Positions 17,462-26,457 of a stretch of 64,000 nucleotides of DNA are shown one piece after another. The translations under genes and the position numbers were made by a program. Position 1 is the stretch's first letter; each line of letters starts with the position of its first letter. The notes under the pieces are model-generated. The model was not told the origin of the DNA and ran no database searches. It was given only the letters and a program-made list of their open reading frames with translations. Source of the stretch: Hydrogenovibrio halophilus DSM 15072 (lineage in GTDB: Bacteria; Pseudomonadota; Gammaproteobacteria; Thiomicrospirales; Thiomicrospiraceae); contig NZ_KB913033.1 in the NCBI RefSeq assembly GCF_000384235.1, positions 558,001 to 622,000 on the forward strand. Reading direction: 5' to 3'.

Positions 17462-19359
17462 TGTATCTGCAGTTTTATCAACAACGCATCCTCCTGACCT
17501 CGATTCTGATCATGCTGTTCACCGCCATCGTGGTCGGGTTGAGCGTGGCCCTGCCCCTGTTTCAGTCGGCACAACAGGGCATCGACAAAGCCACCCGCAT
17601 CAGCGTCCAGGCCCACACCAACTCACTGGATCATCTGCTGCAGGGCTACCACAACATCGCCGAACAGTTCACCAGCCGGACCGAAATCCGCAAGCGGCTG
17701 GTCGCCTACAGTCAGGGAGACCTGTCACTGCAGGCCGCGGTTGACTTTTCACAGCCTCGACTCGCCGATGCCGCCCGCAAAATTCCAAGTCTGGCCGCCT
17801 TCTACCGCCTGGGGCCCGAGGGCGAAATCATCACCCGCAGCCATGAGGGCGAACTGGGGTTTGATTCGGTCAGCGAACTGTTCCCTGATATCGAAGGCGC
17901 GTCGCTGTCTTTTCGGCAAAACCCCAATCTGCACAAGCAACTGGCGCCCATCGGTTTTTACTTTACCGACACCTCTCTGCTGATTGTGGCCACCGCGCCC
18001 ATTCGCGATCCGCAAAAACAGGTGGTCGGGATGGACGTGCTGATCTTTGCGCCGGATCAGTGGCTGGATCGATTGCAATCGCCCGAACACCTTCATCCCA
18101 GCACTCGTCTCTATCTTTACAACCCGCAAAATCACCAGGCCTGGTCGATTCGCAACCATCAGGCCCAGCCGCTTGAAAGCGGGGATTCGCTGCTGACCAC
18201 CTTGAAGCAGCACCCCAATCAGTCCTACCTGATGCCAATGGACCAGCAGGAGCACACCCTGTTTCAAAGCCCGCTGGAACAGGCTCCCTGGGACCTGATA
18301 GTGGCATTGCCGCAGTCCACGCTCTACCACGAAGCCTATGACGATCTGCTCTGGGCACTGGTGTCGATTGCGCTGATGATGCTGATCGGCGGGATTCTGA
18401 CCCATCAGGCCATTCAGCCACTGATCAAACGCCTCAGTCGTCAGGCCGAAGAGATTCAGGCCTCGGAAAAAGCGCTGAGACAGGCCGCCAGTGTGTTCGA
18501 CAACACCAAAGAGGCGATTGCCATCACCGACGCCGATTTTCGCCTCAGCAAAGTCAACCATGCCTTTGAACAGTTGCTGGCCAGTTCCGATGAGCTGGCC
18601 CGCTACCGCTCCCTGACCCGGTTGATGACCACCGAATCGGCCGACCCGGATCACCTGCGCAGCATTCTGGAGCAAGTGGAAGCGCGCGATCACTGGCAGG
18701 GCGAAATCTGGTACCAGACGCCTTCAGGGGAAAAACTGCCCGCCTTGCAGACCATCAGCGCGGTTCGGGACAAACAGACCGAACAGATTGAGCAGCTGAT
18801 TCACATTTTCAATGACATCAGTCAGCACAAAGCCAAAGAAAACCACATGAAGCATCTGGCGCACTTCGACAGCCTGACCCAGCTGCCCAACCGCGCCTCG
18901 ACCATGCAGGAACTGGAGCGCCGACTGGACTCGCTGAAAAAAGGAGAAAGTCTGGCGGTGCTGTTTCTGGATCTGGACCGATTCAAGCCCATCAACGACA
19001 CCTATGGCCACGAATGCGGCGATGAAATCCTCAGAGACGTAGCCAAACGTTTGAACAACCATGTGCGGCCCGAAGACTGGGTCGGGCGTCTGGGCGGTGA
19101 CGAGTTTCTGATTCTGCTGACCGGCACCGACATGGCCCGCCATGCCCGGACCATTGCCCTCAAACTGGTCGAAATCCTGGAAGTGCCGTTTTCAACCAAA
19201 GAACACCAACTAAGCCTGAGTGGATCCATCGGCATCGCACTGGCCCCGCAGAACGGGAATCAAGTACGGGCACTGCTCAAACTGGCCGATCAGGCCATGT
19301 ACCAGACCAAATCCAACCAGAATTCCCCGGTGGGACTGGCCGACGATCTGCAAAACTAG
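17461..19359 (+). CDS. Membrane PAS-GGDEF diguanylate cyclase
   Basis: A 632-residue sensor that should make cyclic di-GMP. TM1 at about 10-33 and TM2 at about 295-317 enclose a periplasmic region of about 260 residues that resembles a double-Cache-type sensor. A short linker coiled-coil leads to a PAS domain about 340-455 and a GGDEF domain about 465-620. The active-site motif GGDEF is intact at about 544-548 (RLGGDEFLIL) and the DLDRFKPINDTYGHECGD segment is present. No EAL domain follows. Start and stop overlap with the DUF2062 gene (TGATG). A palindrome copy encodes NHQAWSIR in the periplasmic part. Confidence 0.93.
   Translation: MYLQFYQQRILLTSILIMLFTAIVVGLSVALPLFQSAQQGIDKATRISVQAHTNSLDHLLQGYHNIAEQFTSRTEIRKRLVAYSQGDLSLQAAVDFSQPRLADAARKIPSLAAFYRLGPEGEIITRSHEGELGFDSVSELFPDIEGASLSFRQNPNLHKQLAPIGFYFTDTSLLIVATAPIRDPQKQVVGMDVLIFAPDQWLDRLQSPEHLHPSTRLYLYNPQNHQAWSIRNHQAQPLESGDSLLTTLKQHPNQSYLMPMDQQEHTLFQSPLEQAPWDLIVALPQSTLYHEAYDDLLWALVSIALMMLIGGILTHQAIQPLIKRLSRQAEEIQASEKALRQAASVFDNTKEAIAITDADFRLSKVNHAFEQLLASSDELARYRSLTRLMTTESADPDHLRSILEQVEARDHWQGEIWYQTPSGEKLPALQTISAVRDKQTEQIEQLIHIFNDISQHKAKENHMKHLAHFDSLTQLPNRASTMQELERRLDSLKKGESLAVLFLDLDRFKPINDTYGHECGDEILRDVAKRLNNHVRPEDWVGRLGGDEFLILLTGTDMARHARTIALKLVEILEVPFSTKEHQLSLSGSIGIALAPQNGNQVRALLKLADQAMYQTKSNQNSPVGLADDLQN
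18134..18145. repeat. ACCAGGCCTGGT palindrome (exact), inside the GGDEF gene
   Basis: Exact 12-mer read as His-Gln-Ala-Trp-Ser in the periplasmic sensor part. Confidence 0.95.
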
Positions 19360-19360
19360 A

Positions 19361-21898
19361 CTAACGTTTGATCGAACGGCCCGGCAGCGCCTGCATCGGA
19401 TCTTCCGGCCAGCGATGCTTGGGATAACGTCCCCGCATCTCTTTGGCCACCTCGTGATAAGAGCTCTGCCAGAAGCCTGCCAGATCCGAAGTCACCTGAA
19501 TCGGCCGACGCGCCGGTGACAGCAGTTCAAAACGCAAAGCCACCTGCCCTCCTGCCAGACGCGGGGCCTCGCGCATCCCGAACAATGCCTGCAAAGGCAC
19601 CGAGACCGTCGGTGGCGACTGGGCACTGGGGTCGTAGCCAATCGGTACCGCACGCCCGGCAGGCGGTTCAAACACAGGCGGAGCCAATGCGGCCAATTGC
19701 CGGCTGGCGTCATAGCCCAGTTGCGTCTGCCAGATCGATACCCAGTCCAGCCGTGCCAAGTTTTTCAAATCCTTTGTGTCCCCCAGAAACGGGGCCAGCC
19801 ACTGGTCCAGCGTCTGCATCAGGGGCTCAGCTTCAAACCCGGCAAAGCCGTCACGGTAATGACTGAGCCAGCGCACCCGATCCAACCAGGCCTGCGCCTT
19901 GTCGGGCCAACGCAATAATTCGGGCTGTTTTTGCAGGGCCTGCAGCAAGCAGGCCTGGCACTTTTCAACCGACCAGTGCGCTTGCGCCAAAGGCTGCTGA
20001 CGCAAAACAATCGCCCCCAGCCGCTCCTCTTCATACGCCCGGACCCGCTCCGCCCCGGCATCAAACCGATAAACCGTCCGGGTGCGAAAGGCCTCGTCCA
20101 GAACCGCTCTCAACGCCGACTCGGTCACCGACACAGCCAGACGCATGCGCCCGGATTCGCCCGCGATTTCCGCAGCGACCAGCCATTCGGCATTGCGCAG
20201 TGGCGCATTTTCCGGCAGGCTTGCCCGTCCCCCTTGCGCCAATTGATAGCCGGTCCCATCGGGCGTCATCCGCCGGGCCACACGTTCGGGATAGGCCAGA
20301 GCCAGCAAAGCCGACAGCGCTTCGCGGTCGCCGGGGTCATCCGATGACGCCTGACGGGATAAACCCAGCGCCGAACGCAACGCCATTGTCGTTTTTTGCC
20401 AACGCCTGTGGGCCGGATGCCCTGCCACCTCACTCTGATGCCAGCCGGTCCAGTGGGTCAGAAAATCCACATCGCCACGTTTCGCACTTTGCGCGGCCAG
20501 ACCTTCGGTCAAAAACGCCGCCAGTGACGCCGCCAGCGCCTGTTGCGATGCCGGTGCCCGCAACAGCATCGCTGCCAGCCTGGGAGACACGGGCAGCTTG
20601 AGCGCTTTTTGTCCCCACTCAGTCATGGCCCCTTTCGTATCCAACAAGTCCCAATCCTGCAAATGACGTTGTGCGGCCGCAAAATGCCCGGCCGGTGGTG
20701 GGGTCAGCCAGTGCAATTCGGCTGGATCCACCACGCCCCATTGCGCCAGTTCCAGACACAGGCGCGACAAATCCACCCGCTGAATTTCCGGCGCATCCGA
20801 AGCAGAAAGACGCGCCTGATCGGCTTCTCGCCAGAGGCGGTAGCAATGACCGGCTTGCAGGCGTCCAGCACGGCCGCGGCGCTGCTCCGCCGAGGCTTGA
20901 GAAAGGCATTGGGTCTGCAGGTGATCGAGGCCGGTATTGGGATCGTACAGCATCTGTTTTTGCCAGCCACTGTCGACCACGGCGGTAATGCCTTCAATGG
21001 TCAGACTGGTTTCGGCAATATTGGTTGCGAGCACCACTTTGCGCTCCCCGGCCGGACAGGGCGCAATCGCCGCCGACTGTTCCGCCGGAGGCAAACGCCC
21101 ATACAGCGCGCGAATCCGGATGTGCGGTTCGTGCGCAAGCATCTCGTTCAGCCGCCCTGTCAGACGGTGAATCGCGCCTTCTCCCGGCAAAAACACCAGC
21201 ACATCCCCATCGGAGTCCGTGAGTGCCCGTCGGATCAGTGCCGGCACCTGTGGCAACCAATCCGAATGCGGGGAATGGGACGAAGACAGGTAATGCGTGG
21301 CCACCGGAAACTGGCGACCACTGGCCTGACTGATGGAGACGGGTTGCTGGTAAGCGCCCAGCCATTGGGCCATGGATTCCGCCGCCAGCGTCGCCGACAT
21401 CACCAGAATCCGCAGGTCCGGGCGCAAAGCGCTCTGCACCTCCAACAACAGTGTCAGCGCCAGATCCGCATGCAAAGAGCGCTCATGAAACTCGTCAAAA
21501 ATCACCAGACCGATCCCGGCCAGTTCCGGGTCGGACTGTAACCGCCGGGTCAGAATACCCTCGGTCAGGATTTCCAGGCGCGTGGCCTGACTGATCCGGC
21601 GTTCGTGACGCACTTGATAACCGATGCTCTGCCCCACTGGCTGCTGATGGCAGCGGGCCAGATAAGTCGCCAGGGATTTGACCGCCAGCCGACGCGGTTC
21701 CAGCATCAGGATTTTCTGGCCGGCCAGCCAGTCTCTCGACAGGAGATAACTCGGTACCGCAGTGGATTTACCGGCACCCGGATCGGCCTGCAGCACCACA
21801 TTGTCGCCCCGGGTCAGGGCGGCATCGATCTCCGGCAACTGCGCCGCAATCGGCAGCGACGCATCCCATGTCGTGTCACAAGACGTGCGCTCAATCAT
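19361..21898 (-). CDS. hrpB: ATP-dependent helicase HrpB
   Basis: DEAH-box RNA helicase family protein, 845 residues from the ATG at 21898 (MIERTSCDTTW), close to the 824 of E. coli HrpB. The frame is open further up but that extension would run through tRNA-Arg. Walker A is DPGAGKSTAVP, the DEAH position reads DEFH (FDEFHERSLHADLAL) as usual in HrpB, SAT is present (VMSATL), and motif VI is QRRGRAGRLQ. A long HrpB-specific C-terminal region follows. The stop is one base from the stop of the convergent GGDEF gene. The cellular role of HrpB is poorly known. Confidence 0.95.
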   Translation of the reverse strand: MIERTSCDTTWDASLPIAAQLPEIDAALTRGDNVVLQADPGAGKSTAVPSYLLSRDWLAGQKILMLEPRRLAVKSLATYLARCHQQPVGQSIGYQVRHERRISQATRLEILTEGILTRRLQSDPELAGIGLVIFDEFHERSLHADLALTLLLEVQSALRPDLRILVMSATLAAESMAQWLGAYQQPVSISQASGRQFPVATHYLSSSHSPHSDWLPQVPALIRRALTDSDGDVLVFLPGEGAIHRLTGRLNEMLAHEPHIRIRALYGRLPPAEQSAAIAPCPAGERKVVLATNIAETSLTIEGITAVVDSGWQKQMLYDPNTGLDHLQTQCLSQASAEQRRGRAGRLQAGHCYRLWREADQARLSASDAPEIQRVDLSRLCLELAQWGVVDPAELHWLTPPPAGHFAAAQRHLQDWDLLDTKGAMTEWGQKALKLPVSPRLAAMLLRAPASQQALAASLAAFLTEGLAAQSAKRGDVDFLTHWTGWHQSEVAGHPAHRRWQKTTMALRSALGLSRQASSDDPGDREALSALLALAYPERVARRMTPDGTGYQLAQGGRASLPENAPLRNAEWLVAAEIAGESGRMRLAVSVTESALRAVLDEAFRTRTVYRFDAGAERVRAYEEERLGAIVLRQQPLAQAHWSVEKCQACLLQALQKQPELLRWPDKAQAWLDRVRWLSHYRDGFAGFEAEPLMQTLDQWLAPFLGDTKDLKNLARLDWVSIWQTQLGYDASRQLAALAPPVFEPPAGRAVPIGYDPSAQSPPTVSVPLQALFGMREAPRLAGGQVALRFELLSPARRPIQVTSDLAGFWQSSYHEVAKEMRGRYPKHRWPEDPMQALPGRSIKR
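19885..19896. repeat. Degenerate palindrome copy (10 of 12) in hrpB
   Basis: ACCAGGCCTGCG, two mismatches in one arm. Read as Ala-Gln-Ala-Trp in HrpB (minus strand), the same frame as most genic exact copies. Confidence 0.6.
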
Positions 21899-21939
21899 GG
21901 CGTCGCACTCCGTGTGTACGCCGACACAGGCCATGGAAA

Positions 21940-21955
21940 CCACCAGGCCTGGTGG
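21940..21955. repeat. ACCAGGCCTGGT palindrome (exact), upstream of tRNA-Arg, 16 bp
   Basis: Core at 21942-21953, extended to 16 bp by CC/GG. It lies between hrpB and the tRNA, about where the -35 region of the tRNA promoter would be if CATAAT at 21975-21980 is the -10. Confidence 0.95.
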
Positions 21956-22008
21956 ATTTTGGGGTAGAAATTTGCATAATAGCAAGTGTAGTGCATTCGC
22001 AAGCGTTG

Positions 22009-22084
22009 GTGCCATTCGATTAACAGGATAAATCCCGGGCCTCCTAAGCCCGAGCTGCTGGTTCGAGTCCAGCATGGCACACCA
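22009..22084 (+). tRNA. tRNA-Arg (anticodon CCT)
   Basis: A 76-nt cloverleaf with CCA encoded. The acceptor stem GTGCCAT pairs with ATGGCAC, followed by A and CCA. The D arm has GATT/AATC, the anticodon stem CGGGC/GCCCG encloses loop CTCCTAA with anticodon CCT, and the T arm is GCTGG-TTCGAGT-CCAGC. It reads AGG codons. A CATAAT box at 21975-21980 is a possible -10. The next gene starts 29 bp downstream without an obvious terminator. Confidence 0.95.
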
Positions 22085-22113
22085 TTCTCTCCTTCTTTGC
22101 AAAGGCGCGCGTC

Positions 22114-22899
22114 ATGCCCCCATTATTCCGTTGCCACCGATGGCTCTCTCCTCTGATCGCACTGATGTGCCTGACCCCTGCCAACGCGGTTCTGGCCGAG
22201 ATCGAATTCAGCGACGACCTGTCGGACCTGACCCCGGCGGAACGGGCCTGGCTGGAAGGAGAAGGGCCGCGCCCGGACCTGGCCGACACAGCGGACCCGG
22301 ACGCCTCACAATCGGCAGAGGACGACTTCCCCACCCGCTTTGAAAACCACCAGATCAAATGGTTGAAACCCGAGGCGGTGCCCGATGCGTCCTATTATCT
22401 GGTCAATCGGCTGACCGTGACGTCGGATTCGTTGCGCAACGGCTGGGTGAGGTTTGAGCAGTGCCATCATCAACTGGACGCCATCAATAAAATCGAAGTG
22501 GTTTACAACAGCGAGACCACACGGGCGCTGGAAGTCACGCACACACAGGGCATTGGTCGCACCCAGACCCAGTCGGCCAGCGTGATTTTGCAAGCGGTGA
22601 GCCGCGGTGCCAGCGTCTGCATTCAAGGCCAGAGCCAGACCCTGGTGGCCATTGATGACCGGCGCTGGCAGCTCAGACGCGGTCCTTACATGCGCAAATT
22701 TTTCAATGGCTACTACCCCATGCACCTGCAGGAAACACTAAACTGGTCACAGACAGAACTGACGCTGACGCACCCCGAATCCGGGCAGCCTCTGGGACGG
22801 GACTTTGATCTCAATCCGCAGGCCAAACGCCTCAGCGCCCGCTACTGGTTTGAAGGCGAACTGCGCCCCGTCTACCAATTCCGGCAGAGGACGCCATAG
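22114..22899 (+). CDS. Secreted protein of unknown function
   Basis: A 261-residue protein with a Sec signal peptide: basic start, hydrophobic stretch LSPLIALMCL and a likely cleavage after the Ala residues near 25-28. The mature N terminus is acidic, and the rest is predicted mainly beta with two cysteines far apart that could be paired. No family was recognised. AAAGG precedes the ATG by 8 bases. It begins 29 bp after tRNA-Arg and may share its transcript. It ends 31 bp from the convergent adaptor gene. Confidence 0.75.
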   Translation: MPPLFRCHRWLSPLIALMCLTPANAVLAEIEFSDDLSDLTPAERAWLEGEGPRPDLADTADPDASQSAEDDFPTRFENHQIKWLKPEAVPDASYYLVNRLTVTSDSLRNGWVRFEQCHHQLDAINKIEVVYNSETTRALEVTHTQGIGRTQTQSASVILQAVSRGASVCIQGQSQTLVAIDDRRWQLRRGPYMRKFFNGYYPMHLQETLNWSQTELTLTHPESGQPLGRDFDLNPQAKRLSARYWFEGELRPVYQFRQRTP

Positions 22900-22930
22900 T
22901 GTAAACCAGAGAAAACCGGTCCTGACCCGC

Positions 22931-23440
22931 TTAATCCCGCGTCAGTTCCAGCATGGGCGTGTGTTCCTTGAACACCGTGGCCCCGACCGGGGTTTTGATC
23001 GCACTGACGGTGGCGTCCACCGGAGCCTTGACCCGATAATACCCCGCCCAGCCCTGATAATAGCGCACATCGGCCCGGGCTTTCAGGTAGCTCTGTTCGG
23101 CCACATCATGCGCCACCTGAGCGGCGTCCAGTGTGCGCTTGGCGGTGACGGTCCGGTCGAACAGATCCAGCGCCTGCTCCAGTTCGATTTTGGCGTCGTC
23201 GAAACGGGCCTTGGCCGCCGCCGCTTGCGCCTTGGCCCCTTCCAGCTTGGCCCAGAAAGGCGGATGATCAATGCGCAGCAACAGCTGGCCCTTTTCGACC
23301 GTATCGCCTTCTGCGACCAGCACTTCCTCCACCTGACCGGTGACCAGTGCGCCGATCTGAATGGTCTGGGCGGCGCCCGCATTCAAGCTCAGCCAGCACA
23401 ACCCCAATGTCACAACTGTTTTCCATCCCATTGTTTTCAT
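22931..23440 (-). CDS. Short periplasmic adaptor-like protein (HlyD/RND type)
   Basis: A 169-residue secreted protein with signal peptide (cleavage near AGAAQ, residue 23). It has a lipoyl-type half-motif at the start (GALVTGQVEEVLVAEGDTVEKGQLLLRID), an alpha-helical hairpin of about 70 residues, and a second half-motif at the end (VKAPVDATVSAIKTPVGATV). It stops there, so the beta-barrel and membrane-proximal domains of full-length adaptors (usually 350 or more residues) are missing. It follows the TolC-like gene by 22 bp. The role is inferred: it could bridge the TolC-like channel to a pump coded elsewhere. Confidence 0.82.
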   Translation of the reverse strand: MKTMGWKTVVTLGLCWLSLNAGAAQTIQIGALVTGQVEEVLVAEGDTVEKGQLLLRIDHPPFWAKLEGAKAQAAAAKARFDDAKIELEQALDLFDRTVTAKRTLDAAQVAHDVAEQSYLKARADVRYYQGWAGYYRVKAPVDATVSAIKTPVGATVFKEHTPMLELTRD

Positions 23441-23462
23441 CGCAACGTCCTTTAGTGAATCC

Positions 23463-24851
23463 TTATTGATACTGACTGACGGCCAGTGATTGACCGGTCA
23501 GATGATCGAGCCGTGCCCAGTCCAGCGTTTCTTCAAACCGCTGGCGCATAATGTTGTACGTGGATTGCGACAGCTTCACCATCGAATCCCCCAGATCGGT
23601 CTGCATTTCGTTTTCGTACATGCCGCGACTGAACTCGAAATACAATTCGGCGTAATCGCTGTAGCGCTCATTCTGTCGGGCCTGCGCCTTCGCCAGCTGC
23701 AAGTCGAAATACACCTCTGCCACCTGATCACGCAGCGTCTGTTCCGTCAAACGGCGCTCTGCCTGCAATGATTTGATTTCGGCCCGAACCGATTGCATCC
23801 GTGCTTTTCGGGTGCCGCCATCGTACAAGGGATAGTGCATCGACAACCCGAACTCCCAGTTGCCGTGACGCTCGTCCGGGTAGCTGGACAGCTTACCGCC
23901 CCAGGCATCGGCCCGGAAGGTCGGGGTATCGGCCGCCGATTCGCTCTGCAAACGGTGCTGCAATGCCTCGATTTCGGTACGCAGGCGTCGGATTTCCAGA
24001 TTGTCTTCCACTGCGGCCTGCTGATACGCTTCAAGACTTTTCAGGGAACGTTCCGCCAGAAACGCCAGTTCCGGCATCCGCACCTTGTCCGGCAATTGCC
24101 CCGGCTGACCGGCGAGATTGGCGAGGTGTTCGCGCGTGCGCCGCTGCTCGTATTCGGAGCGGGTTCGCCGGGTCAACACTTTCTCGTACTCGGCTTCCAG
24201 TCGCAGAAATTCCACGTCCGAAATCCGACTCAATTCATGGCGATCGCGGGCCTTGTCAAAATCGATGTAGGCAACGGCCATGGCTTCGTTGTCAATCCGA
24301 TACTGGAAATCGGCCAGAATGATGTCGAAGTAGGCTTTCATCGCCCGAACCCGAAATTGCCACAAACGATCCTGATAACGCAGATCCTCGGCTCCCATCA
24401 GGGTATCCTCGGCCAAAGCCGCCTGCTCCGTGCGGCCGAAATCGTACAACTCCTTGCCCAGATGCAGAGCCAGCCGGTGATGGTCCTGAGTTTCGTTCTG
24501 ATAATCGCGCCACCCCAGGCGGCCTTCGATTCCGACGTCCACGCCGTTGTCGGCCTGCCTTTCATCCCGCCGACTGGCGCGCAGTGCTTTGCGGGCCTGA
24601 GCCTGAACCACCGCCGGACTCACCCGGTCCGGCAGAGACAGGACGGCAGACAACGTCAAGGGAGCAGGCAGCGTCGGAGTGGGGTCTTTCGCCGCGGCGG
24701 CAGGATTCTCCGACCCCGTCTGTGCTGCGTCAGCATCGGCCTTTTCCGCGCCCGCCTCTTGCGCTTGCGCAGGCAAAAAGCTGAGCGCGGCACACAACGC
24801 CAATGTCTCGGGTCGCCACAAACGTTTCAGGGCATGCAGTCTGGCTTTCAT
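23463..24851 (-). CDS. TolC-like outer-membrane efflux protein
   Basis: A 462-residue outer-membrane factor with a signal peptide (cleavage near AQAQ, residue 31), then an Ala/Pro/Asp-rich linker of about 30 residues. Two OEP-type halves follow, with long helices rich in Ala, Gln, Glu and Arg and a LHYPLYDGG-like segment (SMHYPLYDGGTRKARMQ) typical of the second half. It should form a trimeric channel. It lies between the thioredoxin-like gene (12 bp away) and the short adaptor. No inner-membrane transporter gene accompanies it. Confidence 0.85.
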   Translation of the reverse strand: MKARLHALKRLWRPETLALCAALSFLPAQAQEAGAEKADADAAQTGSENPAAAAKDPTPTLPAPLTLSAVLSLPDRVSPAVVQAQARKALRASRRDERQADNGVDVGIEGRLGWRDYQNETQDHHRLALHLGKELYDFGRTEQAALAEDTLMGAEDLRYQDRLWQFRVRAMKAYFDIILADFQYRIDNEAMAVAYIDFDKARDRHELSRISDVEFLRLEAEYEKVLTRRTRSEYEQRRTREHLANLAGQPGQLPDKVRMPELAFLAERSLKSLEAYQQAAVEDNLEIRRLRTEIEALQHRLQSESAADTPTFRADAWGGKLSSYPDERHGNWEFGLSMHYPLYDGGTRKARMQSVRAEIKSLQAERRLTEQTLRDQVAEVYFDLQLAKAQARQNERYSDYAELYFEFSRGMYENEMQTDLGDSMVKLSQSTYNIMRQRFEETLDWARLDHLTGQSLAVSQYQ

Positions 24852-24863
24852 AGTCTGGCCTCT

Positions 24864-25373
24864 TTACTTCTGTGAACGCTTGTAACGGGTAAACGACATG
24901 TCTTTGTAGACGCCGTCCACCACATACTGTCCCAACAGCAGAAACGCTTCTTTGCTGCGGGTCGGACCGGTGTACCGCACCAGCGGCTTGCCTTCCAGGT
25001 CAAACACAATCATCACTGGTGTCGCCCGCACCCGATAGATTTTTTCCGACAATTCCTGAGAGGTGCCTTCGCGGCCATCAAAATTGACCATGTGATTGGA
25101 CCCTTCAATGTCCATCTGATAGGTCAGGAAATGTTCGCGGAAATAGTCGATCACTTCCGGCTGATTGAGGATGGTGTTTTTCATACGGTCACAGAACGGG
25201 CATTCTTCCATATGAAAGAAAATAAAAATGCCCTTCTTTCCGGCCTCTCTGGCAATCTCAAGTTCTTCCTGCAAATCGCCAAAGGTCTCATCAAAAAAGT
25301 CCTGTGCCTGAACCGGCAGGACCAGAAAGAGAGCCAGAAAACTCCCCCAAATCCATTGCTGCGCTTTGTGCAT
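24864..25373 (-). CDS. Thioredoxin-fold periplasmic protein (CPFC)
   Basis: A 169-residue exported thioredoxin-like protein, resembling SoxW-type proteins. The start at 25373 (MHKAQQW) has GGAGG six bases upstream; a longer frame begins at 25394. The signal peptide ends near AQAQ, residue 24. The redox motif CPFC lies in FHMEECPFCDRMKNTI, and the cis-Pro loop is VRATPVMIVFD, as in thioredoxins. A reductase or isomerase role in the periplasm is likely; the partner is unknown. It is the first gene of the thioredoxin-TolC-adaptor set, separated from the ectoine operon by a terminator. Confidence 0.85.
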   Translation of the reverse strand: MHKAQQWIWGSFLALFLVLPVQAQDFFDETFGDLQEELEIAREAGKKGIFIFFHMEECPFCDRMKNTILNQPEVIDYFREHFLTYQMDIEGSNHMVNFDGREGTSQELSEKIYRVRATPVMIVFDLEGKPLVRYTGPTRSKEAFLLLGQYVVDGVYKDMSFTRYKRSQK

Positions 25374-25498
25374 GACAACCCTCCCGAGAAGCATTCGCTG
25401 TTAACATGGGCATTTTTTCATAAATGGACAAAAATAACTATGGATAAATCTTGCAACCCCCTTTTGTGAGGCCTTTGCGAACAAAAACACGCAGACAC

Positions 25499-25523
25499 AA
25501 AAAAAGCGCAGACACTGCGCTTT
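25499..25523 (-). terminator. Rho-independent terminator of the ectoine operon
   Basis: In the minus-strand transcript AAAGCGCAG and CTGCGCTTT form a perfect 9-bp stem with a 3-nt loop (25523-25503), directly followed by further Ts. It lies about 30 bp after the stop of the TPR gene and closes the ectABC-ask-TPR unit. Confidence 0.88.
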
Positions 25524-25551
25524 CAATGACGTCGGGACGTTCACAGCACGG

Positions 25552-26457
25552 TCAGGACGTTTTTTTGTCTGACGTCCCGTCAGCGCCCTCGGCAATCAAC
25601 TGCTGGAATTCGGCATTGTCCCGCAATTCGGCAAAGACCGGATCATTTTTGACCTGATCCTTGTAGCCTTCGGTGCCTTCCAGCGCCACTTTCAGATACT
25701 CCATCGCCTCGGACGCTTTGTCCAGCTGGGCGTAGGCACCGGCCAGCTGATAAAAGGCGTGTTTGTTTTCCGGGTCCATGCGCAGGGCCTGATTACACAG
25801 ATTGATGGCCCATTGCGGCTCGTTCATTTCCAGCGCGGCATCGGCCTTGTAGGTCATGGCTTCCACATTGTCCGGGTCCATTTCCAGAATCTGGTCATAA
25901 ATGGTCATGCGATTGCTCAGAATCTGTTCCTGGCCGGCTTTCAGCCACAGACTGTGAATGTCCTGATGTTGGGAAAGACGCTTCTGGGCACTGGTGATGC
26001 CGCGTGACTTGCGCTGCAATTCTTCTTCCAGTTTCTTCAGCCGTTCTTCGTAGGTGGCAATCACTTTGCTGACCTTGGTATCGGCCATGTCGTGCACTTT
26101 TACCTTGATGTCACGAATCGAGGTCCAGCCGACCAGCAGCAACACCGACGAAATCCCGGCAATCAGGTAGAAGAAGTAGGTAACCGTATCGGTGGCGTAA
26201 CCGACCGCGCGACTGGTCGCAGTCAGTTCGCGGTTGACCACCTCTTTGGTCATTTCCACATGCATGTCGTTCATGTCCACCCGCAGTTGACGCAGTTCGT
26301 CCATCACATAGCGTTCGACAAACGGGTTGTACATGGGCTTTTCCAGCTGCTCGACGTCCTGAGTTTCCTTGTCGTGTGGCGTTGCCGCCTGCACAAGCGG
26401 TGCCCAGAAAACCAGCACCAGCAGACAAGTACCCAAACGCGCCATCAGTGTTCGCAT
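25552..26457 (-). CDS. Membrane-anchored TPR protein downstream of ask
   Basis: A 301-residue protein of unknown function. It has an N-terminal signal-like segment (ending near VQAATP, 24-27), a second membrane helix at about 93-114, a charged coiled-coil near 125-165, then about three TPR-like helix pairs (DPDNVEAMTYKADAALEMNE, DPENKHAFYQLAGAYAQLDK) near 190-260. The ATG at 26457 overlaps the end of ask by 13 bp; an ATG at 26445 is an alternative. It is therefore translated with the ectoine genes, before the operon terminator. A role in scaffolding or osmotic response is only inferred from this linkage. Confidence 0.82.
   Translation of the reverse strand: MRTLMARLGTCLLVLVFWAPLVQAATPHDKETQDVEQLEKPMYNPFVERYVMDELRQLRVDMNDMHVEMTKEVVNRELTATSRAVGYATDTVTYFFYLIAGISSVLLLVGWTSIRDIKVKVHDMADTKVSKVIATYEERLKKLEEELQRKSRGITSAQKRLSQHQDIHSLWLKAGQEQILSNRMTIYDQILEMDPDNVEAMTYKADAALEMNEPQWAINLCNQALRMDPENKHAFYQLAGAYAQLDKASEAMEYLKVALEGTEGYKDQVKNDPVFAELRDNAEFQQLIAEGADGTSDKKTS

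Noticed and set aside
21899-22102. Upstream extension of the hrpB reading frame
   Set aside because: It passes through tRNA-Arg; the HrpB-like sequence begins after the ATG at 21898.
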